A stretch of 64,000 nucleotides of DNA, from contig NZ_CP015839.1 of NCBI RefSeq assembly GCF_001651805.1, positions 1,488,001-1,552,000 of the forward strand. Direction: 5' to 3'. The translations under genes and the position numbers were made by a program. The notes beneath the pieces are model-generated. The model had not been told where the DNA came from. It was given only the letters and a program-made list of their open reading frames with translations, and did no database searches. Of the stretch, positions 8,721 to 16,217 are shown piece by piece. This DNA is from Marinobacterium aestuarii. Lineage in GTDB: Bacteria > Pseudomonadota > Gammaproteobacteria > Pseudomonadales > Balneatricaceae. Each line of letters begins with the position of its first letter. The first letter of the stretch is position 1.

Positions 8721-9653
8721 ATGACCACCAAGCGTAAAGTTATTATCACCTGTGCCGTCACCGGTGCAATCCACACACCATCCATGTCGGAATATCTACC
8801 AGTCACCGCCAGCGAGATCGCCGAAGCCGCGATAGGCGCGGCCGAGGCAGGGGCGGCGATTGTTCATCTGCACGCCCGTAACCCCGAGGACGGTCGCCCC
8901 GATCAGACTGCCGAAGCCTTTAAGCCCTTTCTTGAAGTTATCAAGCAGCGCTCGGATTGCGTGGTCAACATTACTACCGGCGGCGCCCCCACCATGAGCA
9001 TCCAGGATCGGATCCGTCCCGCCGCCAAATGGAAGCCTGAGCTTGCGTCCTTGAACATGGGCTCTATGAATTTTGGCCTCTTTCCGATGCTCAAACGCTT
9101 TGAAGGGAAGCTGAAGCACGAGTGGGAGCGGAACTATATCGGTGACAAGGGTATCTTGTTCCACAACACGTTCGAGGATATCGAACACATTCTCACTACG
9201 CTGGGCGCCAATGGCACGAAGTTCGAATTTGAATGCTATGACACAGGCCATCTGTATAACCTCAAGTACTTCATGGATGCAGGATTGGTCAAGGGGCCGC
9301 TGTTAATCCAAACGGTATTTGGTCTGATGGGCGGTATTGGTGCGCATCCCGATGACGTGATGCACATGAAACGCACCGCTGACCGTCTGTTTGGCGACAG
9401 TTACCGCTGGTCGGTTCTGGGTGCGGGCCGTAACCAGCTGCCGATCGCCGCGATGTCGGCTGCTATGGGCGGCCACGTGCGGGTGGGTCTGGAAGATTCG
9501 CTCTGGGCGTCGGCCGGTCGTCTGGCGACCAGCAGCGCCGAACAAGTACAGGCTGCACGGCAGATCATCGAGGGGCTTGGATTGGAAATTGCCTCCCCCG
9601 ATGAGGCGCGCGAGATGCTTGAACTGAAGGGTGCTGACAAAGTTTCTTTCTGA
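8721..9653 (+). CDS. BKACE family beta-keto acid cleavage enzyme (DUF849)
   Basis: A 310-aa TIM-barrel protein. Visible family motifs are IITCAVTGAIHTPSMSEYLP at the start, AAIVHLHARNPEDGRP (metal-binding His pair), NITTGG, ASLNMGSMNFG, EFECYDTGHLYN and the late GGHVRVGLEDSLW. BKACE enzymes condense a beta-keto acid with acetyl-CoA and split it into acetoacetate and a new CoA ester; members act on 3-keto-aminohexanoate, dehydrocarnitine and others. It probably takes the product of the preceding dehydrogenase. An AGGAGA ribosome-binding site precedes the ATG. Confidence 0.92.
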   Translation: MTTKRKVIITCAVTGAIHTPSMSEYLPVTASEIAEAAIGAAEAGAAIVHLHARNPEDGRPDQTAEAFKPFLEVIKQRSDCVVNITTGGAPTMSIQDRIRPAAKWKPELASLNMGSMNFGLFPMLKRFEGKLKHEWERNYIGDKGILFHNTFEDIEHILTTLGANGTKFEFECYDTGHLYNLKYFMDAGLVKGPLLIQTVFGLMGGIGAHPDDVMHMKRTADRLFGDSYRWSVLGAGRNQLPIAAMSAAMGGHVRVGLEDSLWASAGRLATSSAEQVQAARQIIEGLGLEIASPDEAREMLELKGADKVSF

Positions 9654-9751
9654 TATCGCTGCCGTGGCAGTCTTGCGTCGCCACGGCCTCTGCGCCGCCA
9701 GCATTTCGCGGGCGGTACACCCAACATCACATAACAAGAGGAGTTGGCATA

Positions 9752-10324
9752 ATGACCGGCTGGCTATTTGACCTAAACAATATGAGCGTTCAGGGACCTG
9801 ACGACGGGGAGGCTTGGATCGCGCCTGGCGCCATCTTGGTCGGAGATGTGCGTCTCGCCCGCGACGCCAGTATATGGTTTGGGGTAGTCATGCGCGCTGA
9901 CGACGACACCATCGAGATCGGTGAAGGGAGCAACGTGCAGGACAATGCGGTTCTGCATGTCGATCCCGGCTATCCGTTGCGGATTGGTAAGGGGTGTACC
10001 ATCGGCCACAGGGCAATGCTGCACGGTTGTACGATTGGCGACAACAGTCTTATCGGCATGGGCGCAATGGTGCTTAACGGTGCAAGGATCGGCCGCAATT
10101 GCCTGATAGGTGCCGGTGCCCTCGTCACCGAAGGGATGGTAATTCCCGATAACACGCTGGTCGTGGGCAGTCCCGCGAAGCCGAAGCGCGAGATTGGGCC
10201 GGAAGGCGAAGCTGACATCCGCCGGGGGGCCGCAGCCTATTGCGAGCGATGGAAGCGCTATCGGGCGGAGCTTGCCTGCCGAACTACTACCTCGGGCATT
10301 GTCATTGGTCGCGGAGCGCCGTGA
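9752..10324 (+). CDS. Gamma-carbonic-anhydrase-like hexapeptide-repeat protein
   Basis: A 190-aa left-handed beta-helix protein made of hexapeptide repeats. Segments such as IWFGVVMRADDDTIEIGEGSNVQDNAVLHVD and GKGCTIGHRAMLHGCTIGDNSLIGMGAMV are the gamma-carbonic anhydrase/PaaY/CaiE signature. The three metal-ligand His positions are met by HVD, GHRAML and LHGC. The start is backed by AAGAGGAG. Relatives sit in carnitine (caiE) and phenylacetate (paaY) operons, where they act as thioesterase-like or accessory enzymes. A role in acyl-CoA or CoA-ester handling is therefore plausible here, but the activity cannot be decided from sequence. Confidence 0.87.
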   Translation: MTGWLFDLNNMSVQGPDDGEAWIAPGAILVGDVRLARDASIWFGVVMRADDDTIEIGEGSNVQDNAVLHVDPGYPLRIGKGCTIGHRAMLHGCTIGDNSLIGMGAMVLNGARIGRNCLIGAGALVTEGMVIPDNTLVVGSPAKPKREIGPEGEADIRRGAAAYCERWKRYRAELACRTTTSGIVIGRGAP

Positions 10325-10679
10325 TAAACCAGCGTTTCCCGCCGAACCGCAGTCACAATCGGCACCGGGCGTCACCAGCACTGGCACGAGCGTTTTCACC
10401 GGGTTGCTGACAACTGTTGGCTAAGACGCGTTGTTATCGAGCTATTCCATCGGGGGGAGAAAGCCAAAAAAGGAAGTAGTGCCTATTGATACGAATCCCA
10501 CAGCTCTATCCCTATCACTTTATCTGCAATCTACTGTCATATTTGCCATCGAATGCCAAAAATCCGCTCTTTCCTAGCCTGTCGGACTAGAGAGTCTGGC
10601 AGGCTCGACACAACCAAAAATAGGCAATGTTTGAGGATTTCTACGTATTTACGAGCTAATCCCTTCGTATTTCCCTACT
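10325..10679. other. Non-coding stretch after the catabolic cluster
   Basis: No credible ORF in this 355-base stretch. It separates the end of the catabolic operon from an IS1182-type remnant and is probably partly decayed mobile-element sequence; the minus strand continues some way downstream of the transposase remnant without terminal repeats I can define. Confidence 0.4.
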
Positions 10680-10917
10680 GCAGTCGCAATACGGCCATGC
10701 TTTAAATCCCACGCCAGACCAACCAACGGCCATTCCCGGTCACTCCTGTCAGTCCGCGCAGCGAGAACTGGCGAAAGCCGAGCACCATTTTAATAATGCC
10801 GAACACCGGGTCGAGCGTTTGCTTGCGCAACGCATAGGCAGCGCGTCCCGCGTTGGTTCAAAGTTTGTGCGTCATCCGCAGCAGGTGGCGGCTTTCTAGC
10901 TTGACGGCGAGGTGCGG
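10680..10917 (-). pseudogene. IS1182-type (IS5 superfamily) transposase C-terminal remnant
   Basis: The minus strand translates as AYALRKQTLDPVFGIIKMVL, then GFRQFSLRGLTGVTGN. This is the C-terminal block seen in IS1182-like DDE transposases (usual pattern RKQTVEPVFGxIK..GFRQFLLRGL, with the catalytic Glu replaced by Asp here). Shifting frame just after it gives LVGLAWDLKH, matching the usual LVCLAWNLKRM, so a frameshift is present. Only this end remains. It abuts the second copy of the relaxase 3' end and was probably involved in the rearrangement. Confidence 0.75.
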
Positions 10918-11127
10918 ATCGATGCTCAGGCTTTTCGGAGCGAAGGTGATGCTGTCAGGGCGCGATTAGAGCAATTGCAGCAGTTCATGAAAGCGCACCA
11001 GTTCGAGCGATCAGGTGCTCGCGGATGTGCTGGATAACTATGTGGTTCAACTGCGGTTGATGGCACATACGCAGCCTGGCAACGGGGTAGGAGGCGCGGT
11101 TACAGATCCGGCGCAGTCGTTGTAGGC
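10918..11127. repeat. Duplicated relaxase 3' end, copy 2
   Basis: Direct copy of 2418-2623 with a few substitutions and a 4-base insertion near 11000. It begins sharply after the IS1182-type remnant and ends into the convergent XRE gene, whose stop codon lies within it. The relaxase gene may originally have lain directly beside the XRE gene before the catabolic cluster came between (inference). Confidence 0.85.
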
Positions 11128-11384
11128 TTGCCAGACCAGGCTGTCGGTGATTTCTTCTTGAGAAGCACCAGTCCATCCCCTGGGTTTAGGCCTAGCGCTT
11201 CACAGTACTGCACATACTCGTAGACATTAAGTTTGCGCTGCCCGAGCTCTACTTTGCTAACAAACTGAAAGGGCTCATCCAGGCGCGCTGCCAGCTCTCG
11301 CGTGGTTAAGCCTGCCTCTTCACGGGCGCAGCGTAGCCAGCGAATCAGGTCATCGTAGCGAGTATTGTTAATCGTCTTGATCAT
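11100..11384 (-). CDS. XRE-family helix-turn-helix transcriptional regulator
   Basis: A 94-aa single-domain regulator. Residues about 15-70 form a Cro/CI-type HTH (AREEAGLTTRELAARLDEPFQFVSKVELGQRKLNVYEY). The ATG at 11384 is preferred over longer frames because an AGGGAC lies just upstream. It is divergent from the 266-aa unknown gene, with a GTCCCT inverted repeat between them. Its last codons are made from the duplicated relaxase tail, so the C-terminus may be an artefact of the duplication. Confidence 0.82.
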   Translation of the reverse strand: MIKTINNTRYDDLIRWLRCAREEAGLTTRELAARLDEPFQFVSKVELGQRKLNVYEYVQYCEALGLNPGDGLVLLKKKSPTAWSGKPTTTAPDL

Positions 11385-11385
11385 T

Positions 11386-11429
11386 GTCCCTATTTTAGAG
11401 ACGTGATACATTTTCCCCAAATCAGGGAC
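11386..11429. promoter_or_regulatory. Inverted repeat between XRE gene and 266-aa gene
   Basis: GTCCCTATTT (11386-11395) faces AAATCAGGGAC (11419-11429) across a 23-base gap. The arms differ by one or two positions. The location between two divergent genes, one encoding an XRE regulator, makes it a candidate operator pair. Confidence 0.45.
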
Positions 11430-11442
11430 GAGCGAGGAACAT

Positions 11443-12243
11443 ATGCATCATCTTCAGACGAACAAACGCACTGACAGTCTAAAAGTGGTGTTCATTTGCG
11501 ATACGTTGAGGGCATGTGCAGATCACTGGACTGTGTACAATCCTCCTGCTTGTCCGATTGCGTTTACCGACGCCTTACTGCCGACTGAAGAAGGGCTGGA
11601 GAAGGTATTGGACCTGTGTGAGGAAAATGATCTTGCAGGACGATTACTCGCGGACTGCTCATGTAGCTGCAAGCACAAAGCGCGTGATCGAGTTATTTAT
11701 TATAAAAGTTCCTCCTGTCTATCAAGGGGCGAAATTGATAAATTTCTTGTCGGCGAAAATGGATTGGATGTTTTTAGGACAAACCCACTTTTGTCATTAT
11801 ATTTCGTTGATGTGATTATGCATGATATTCTTCGTGTGGCGGTTCAGGGTGCTCAGTCTGCATTGAACTCTTCCGACCTAACACAATGGGAGTTTCCAGA
11901 CTTTACAGATCGGCCATATTTACTTAAAAATACGATAAACTATCGAGCGCTTCACTTTCTTCTACGCTATTCTATTGGAGAAATCTACGGCATATTTTAT
12001 GACTGGATGGTTAAAGATGAACTTAGCTTCACTCAACTGCGCGAGGGGCTCAGTACCGATATTTCGGGGATTTATTTTGCAGCTCCGGTAGGTCGTCCAT
12101 CCCGTTCAGAGTTGCCATTTTCCAAGCTCTCCATTTTTGTAAAAGTACTCATGAGTCGGTGGCTTTATGTCTTTAATGATCGCGAACTTTCTGAGTTTAG
12201 ACTGGCGCGTATAATGCCGACTTTAGGTTCTATGGAGTTATAA
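11443..12243 (+). CDS. Hypothetical 266-aa protein
   Basis: I do not recognise this family. A GAGGAA ribosome-binding site precedes the ATG and the frame is uninterrupted, so it is probably a real gene. A short Cys cluster (ADCSCSCKHKARDR) lies near residue 70 and the rest looks alpha-helical with aromatic residues. No signal peptide or clear membrane helix is seen. Base composition is richer in A/T than in the genes around it, a sign of separate acquisition. Pairing with a divergent XRE regulator recalls phage-like or toxin-antitoxin-like modules, but no function can be given. Confidence 0.65.
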   Translation: MHHLQTNKRTDSLKVVFICDTLRACADHWTVYNPPACPIAFTDALLPTEEGLEKVLDLCEENDLAGRLLADCSCSCKHKARDRVIYYKSSSCLSRGEIDKFLVGENGLDVFRTNPLLSLYFVDVIMHDILRVAVQGAQSALNSSDLTQWEFPDFTDRPYLLKNTINYRALHFLLRYSIGEIYGIFYDWMVKDELSFTQLREGLSTDISGIYFAAPVGRPSRSELPFSKLSIFVKVLMSRWLYVFNDRELSEFRLARIMPTLGSMEL

Positions 12244-12316
12244 TTTAAATTCATTGGTGTCGGTTAGCTTATCGTCTCTACTTTGCTAAGCTCGTAGACC
12301 TGCTGGAGGATAATCG

Positions 12317-12529
12317 ATGCAAGTTATGCGCGTATTATTTAAGCACCGCCTGTTTTTTCGCTCACTGAATCACGATCTAAAATACCTATCGAACGGTACT
12401 GTTGCCGTTCGTGTAATGGTTGTGACAGAGGAACCGCCGTTACTGATCCTCGACTGCATTGGCAATCCGCACTACCCGGCGAACGCAATGTGGCAGCGTT
12501 ACCTGCGTACAGGAAATTTACCATGTTAG
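12317..12529 (+). CDS. Possible short ORF (70 aa), perhaps a truncated integrase N-terminus
   Basis: A good GGAGGA lies six bases ahead of the ATG, which favours translation. The sequence PPLLILDCIGNPHYPANAMW followed by QRYLRTG is reminiscent of the first residues of some Tn554-like integrases, in which such a stretch precedes the core-binding domain. The frame stops right after it. It may be the start of a lost recombinase gene or a chance ORF. Confidence 0.3.
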   Translation: MQVMRVLFKHRLFFRSLNHDLKYLSNGTVAVRVMVVTEEPPLLILDCIGNPHYPANAMWQRYLRTGNLPC

Positions 12530-13501
12530 GTCTATCAAACTTGGCGGCAACCTCAGTGTTGCCGGCTATCTGACTGCTAACAGACACCACAGTTAAAATC
12601 ACCGTTTTATCTCATGGCTCGAGTCTAGATCCATAATCATTGTTGAGTTGAAATTCCGCATGCTTTGCTAAAAATATCTGTCCGGAATAGGGTATATTAC
12701 TTCTCGATATCTCTTAGATAAGACTTGATGACAACAAGATAAAATAAAAGAGTTTTCTTGGTTATAAGAGATGGTTTTTCGTTTTTTTTTTTAGCTTGAT
12801 AAAATCAAGACCGAGTGACCGACTATGTCTTACTTCAAAGCTGCGCTTTTCCGTAAGACTCCGCGGCCAGGGGTAAACCCCTTGGATCCCCTATATTGAG
12901 TTCAACGCAAGTCAGCGTATTTTACTTGTTCGCGTTGGGGCTCAGTGATCGAGTATCTCTATCAAACACTATGTACCCCTGCATGTGGCTGAACTCGGTT
13001 GAGATCGCACCATTTTGTCTTGTTATAAAACACCTTAGCTGCGGCCTATCACCTAAATCAGTGCCGGGAATCATTGCATCAATACCGTGCCGGTACTAGT
13101 CGTGTCTAAAGTATTGCCTTCATAGGGTAGAGCACACATCGTACGCCACAGTACTGCTGCTCAGGCCTCATCCAGTTGGTTTCTGAAACGGTCGAATTGG
13201 CCTGCGAATTAACGTGCCCTCAGATAGTTGCTGGTCAGACTTGCTGCCTCAATTCCTGAGGATATCCAGAACTTTGCGGAGGCGGATGGCGATTAATATA
13301 AGGGGTTTATAGGTGGCTGCGTCCGTTGTTTTTGCTTTGATTAATCGAGACGTAATCGGGATACAGCGAGCTATGATCCGGCTGTCGTTGCCAAGCGGGG
13401 TAGGGTATAACACGCTGAGCGCTAGCCAAGCTTGTGTGACGGAAGTGGCAGTGGTTTGTAGGGGATAATGGGTCAAACCATCATCACAAGGAGTTGTGCG
13501 A
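12530..13501. other. About 970 bases without a convincing gene
   Basis: A/T-rich with short homopolymer tracts (a T10 run near 12790). Frames on both strands are short and lack ribosome-binding sites or familiar motifs. It separates the left element from the CRISPR-associated CARF operon and should contain that operon's promoter. The AAGGAG at 13488-13493 belongs to the CARF gene. Confidence 0.45.
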
Positions 13502-14752
13502 ATGAGAACGATGTTATTGGCTGTCAGCGGTATGTCGCCTGCGATCATCACCGAAACGCTGTTTAGTATCAATCGCAAGGGAAGCGCGTGGCCTCAGGCA
13601 CTTAAGATCATCACTACGTCCAAAGGTGCGGAGCGGTTGTGGCAGGGGCTGGTCTTGGACGGTCACCTTGATCGGCTCTGCGCTGTGCTGGATAACCCCC
13701 GCATACCGTTCAGCAGGGACGATATTCTTGTGGTCCCGGGGAAAGATGGAGAGCCGGTCGTTGATGCCCGTAGCGTTGAAGACCACGAGGCGCTGGCCAA
13801 CTTCATCGTCACGACGGTACGCGACTATACCAGGGATGAGAATACCGGGATTCATGCCTCGATTGCGGGCGGCCGCAAGACCATGACCTTTTACCTGGGC
13901 TATGCCATGAGCCTGTTCGGCAGGCGCATCGACAGTCTGTCCCATGTGCTGGTCAGCGAAGGCTATGAGAACCACCCTGACTTTTTCTATCCGACTCGCG
14001 AAAGTCACCCCATACGGCTGCGTGACGGAACCACTCTGGATGCCCGGGATGCCGAAGTGACCCTGGCTGACATCCCCTTCATCCGACAGCGGCGCCTGGT
14101 GCCTGAGCTGCTGAAGGAATTCAGCGAACAGGTTAACTTCCGCGAGCTGGTTAACCTGATCAACCTCGGGGACGAGCCGCAGGCGCTCAGGCTGGATATC
14201 TACCCTCGCGAGTACAGGCTGCGGGTCTATTCCAGTCATTCAGAGGTGGCGAAAGATATTCACATCTCGAACCTGTGGCATTGGGTGCTGTATTTGCTGC
14301 TTGCAGCAGAGACGCTGCAGGCCAGCGATCGAGGTGGTTATGCCAGGCCTGGCCGTTCGGAGCCTGACTCCGTGCTCGCAATTCAAATGGCGATGACGCT
14401 TGCCGAGCTGCGTGGTATTCAGTGCTTAGGCAGTAGCGTAGAAGAACTGATTGACGAGCTGCTGCAAAACGACAGCCTCTGGGAGCAGCATTCGAATCTG
14501 GAGCGCAGCCTGCAGGCCGTTCGGAACAAAGGCGGTGTGACCGATACCCAGTTCAGTACCTATTTGAACAGCATTCAACAGGAGCTCACCAAGCACCTGC
14601 CAACGAATCTGGTGCAGTGCCTGATGCCGGCGCAGATGTTCGATGAGAATGGCGAGGCGCTACTCGTTACCGGCAAGATCAAAAACAAGGGGTGCGGATA
14701 TGGCATACCCTTGCCCAACCCGCACAAGCAGATTCGCATCCTTGTCGATTGA
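13502..14752 (+). CDS. CRISPR-associated CARF protein, NE0113/Csm6-like (TIGR02584) family, copy 1
   Basis: A 416-aa protein. The ATG at 13502 fits the AAGGAG eight bases upstream better than the GTG at 13496. The N-terminal CARF fold is shown by VSGMSPAIITETL and SIAGGRKTMTFYLGYAMSL, hallmarks of the NE0113 family that databases list as Csm6-type or ring-nuclease proteins of type III CRISPR. CARF domains bind the cyclic oligoadenylate made by Cas10. I see no HEPN R-x4-6-H motif in the C-terminal half, so RNase action by HEPN is not supported; a ring-nuclease or regulatory role is possible. The end has GYGIPLPNPHKQ, also in its paralogue at 39796. It heads an operon with the next two genes. 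Confidence 0.88.
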   Translation: MRTMLLAVSGMSPAIITETLFSINRKGSAWPQALKIITTSKGAERLWQGLVLDGHLDRLCAVLDNPRIPFSRDDILVVPGKDGEPVVDARSVEDHEALANFIVTTVRDYTRDENTGIHASIAGGRKTMTFYLGYAMSLFGRRIDSLSHVLVSEGYENHPDFFYPTRESHPIRLRDGTTLDARDAEVTLADIPFIRQRRLVPELLKEFSEQVNFRELVNLINLGDEPQALRLDIYPREYRLRVYSSHSEVAKDIHISNLWHWVLYLLLAAETLQASDRGGYARPGRSEPDSVLAIQMAMTLAELRGIQCLGSSVEELIDELLQNDSLWEQHSNLERSLQAVRNKGGVTDTQFSTYLNSIQQELTKHLPTNLVQCLMPAQMFDENGEALLVTGKIKNKGCGYGIPLPNPHKQIRILVD

Positions 14753-14901
14753 TGCTCGCTGCCCGGCGATTCTGGAAGCGCCTGGGGTGAGCATCGCTCG
14801 TATCGCGGTTTTTGTGTCGCCCAGTTCCGCCTGTGTTGAGGGTGATGTTGCACCTAATGATACGAGGCAGTTCCCCTTTAACTCGAAACAAGGAAGCCGG
14901 T

Positions 14902-16158
14902 TTGGCCATACATGATCTGACACCCATTACCTATCTATGTATTGCTTCGGAGTTCAATCTTCCCGAACTGGAAGCCTGTCTTGCCATGCGCCCCAGTCAC
15001 CTGATATTGATCGTTAGCGATTTCCCAAAAGCCCAGCAGGGCGCAAAACGGCTGGCGGCGGTGCTAAAGACGGAGCTTCCAGGCGTACAGATCCATAGAC
15101 CTGACACCGAAGCCGCGCTTAACGGCGAAGATATCGCTGCTGTGCTGCACTGGGTGGCGTCCACGCTCAAGCCATACTTGAGTAAACACACGCCCACAGA
15201 TAACGCCTCGATCCTGAACTTCACCGGCGGCACCAAGGCCCTCAGTATGGCATTACTGACCTCGCTGGATTGCCAGCAGCTGCACTACAAGGGGATTGGT
15301 CAGAACAAAATTCAGGTGCTGCAGCTACACAACAATCAGTGGCAATCAGATAGGGCGCCGCTGCTACCCGTGACCGCATCCCCGTTACAGGTCGCTCGGC
15401 TCTATGCCGGCGATGTGCGGGTTGGCGGTGGTTTGCGAGATTCTGAGCACCTCACGGGCCCGCTGGCCGCCGCTCTTTGGGAAGGGCTGGAGCAACGGGA
15501 GCCAGGCTTGCTGCAGCTGTTTGACGCGCTGGAGCGGATCTGGTCGGCCGGGCGTGATAATCCGGCGTATAAGCGCGCTGACCTTGAGCTTTTATTTTGT
15601 GACTTTCTGCAAGACGAAAAACTGCTGCCATCCATGCACGCCTGGTTACAGCAATTTTCAGCGCTCGCGCCTCGGCAGTTCCGTCTGGAAGCTAGCCGCT
15701 TGATACTGCCGGGCAATGGCGCCAGAAAATCGGGTAAAGATCTGCGCAAATGGATCTGTGGAGATTGGCTGGAAGAGCTTGCCTTCCTGTGGCTGAAAGA
15801 GGCTGGAATCCCCCCCGAGCACATGGCACGCGGTGTCGTGGTGAGTGATGAGATAACGGGGGTGTCCGAGACTGGGCGTGAAACCGATCTCTTCGTACAT
15901 CACGAGGGCATAAGCTACCTGGTGGAGATTAAAGCCGACCTGCCACCGGAGACTGAAATCCGGTCGGTGGAGCATCAGTTGTCGAGCCTTGGCAACCGCT
16001 TAGGTAAAACCCGCAAGCTGCTATTCATAGGCCCGCAGTTCCGTGAAAAACTGAGTCAGAAAAAACACTGGGATCTGTTCGAAGCACGTTTCGAGGGAAG
16101 CGAAATTACGCTCTGTAGCGATAGAAACAGCCTTTTACAGGCTCTTAAACTGACATAA
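14902..16158 (+). CDS. CARF - PD-(D/E)XK nuclease, Card1/Can2-like (DUF1887)
   Basis: About 418 aa. The TTG at 14902 is chosen since an AAGGAAG lies just upstream; the frame extends upstream to 14812 without a better site. The N-terminal CARF domain has FTGGTKALSMALL, the ligand-contact motif. The C-terminal restriction-like domain carries ETDLFVHHEGISYLVEIKAD, giving the E/D...E-x-K catalytic set. Card1 and Can2 are type III CRISPR ancillary nucleases that bind cyclic tetra-adenylate and then cut single-stranded DNA and RNA or supercoiled DNA. Here it should amplify the alarm from Cas10. It sits 150 bases after copy 1 of the NE0113 gene and 60 bases before the 886-aa gene. Confidence 0.87.
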   Translation: MAIHDLTPITYLCIASEFNLPELEACLAMRPSHLILIVSDFPKAQQGAKRLAAVLKTELPGVQIHRPDTEAALNGEDIAAVLHWVASTLKPYLSKHTPTDNASILNFTGGTKALSMALLTSLDCQQLHYKGIGQNKIQVLQLHNNQWQSDRAPLLPVTASPLQVARLYAGDVRVGGGLRDSEHLTGPLAAALWEGLEQREPGLLQLFDALERIWSAGRDNPAYKRADLELLFCDFLQDEKLLPSMHAWLQQFSALAPRQFRLEASRLILPGNGARKSGKDLRKWICGDWLEELAFLWLKEAGIPPEHMARGVVVSDEITGVSETGRETDLFVHHEGISYLVEIKADLPPETEIRSVEHQLSSLGNRLGKTRKLLFIGPQFREKLSQKKHWDLFEARFEGSEITLCSDRNSLLQALKLT

Positions 16159-16217
16159 AACGCTGCGGCCTCATTGCATCCCCATGATCTCAAACACGAA
16201 TTTAATACACAGGTGAA

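Noticed and set aside
13249..13578. 109-codon minus-strand ORF upstream of the CARF gene
   Set aside because: Overlaps the CARF gene start and has no ribosome-binding site or familiar motif.
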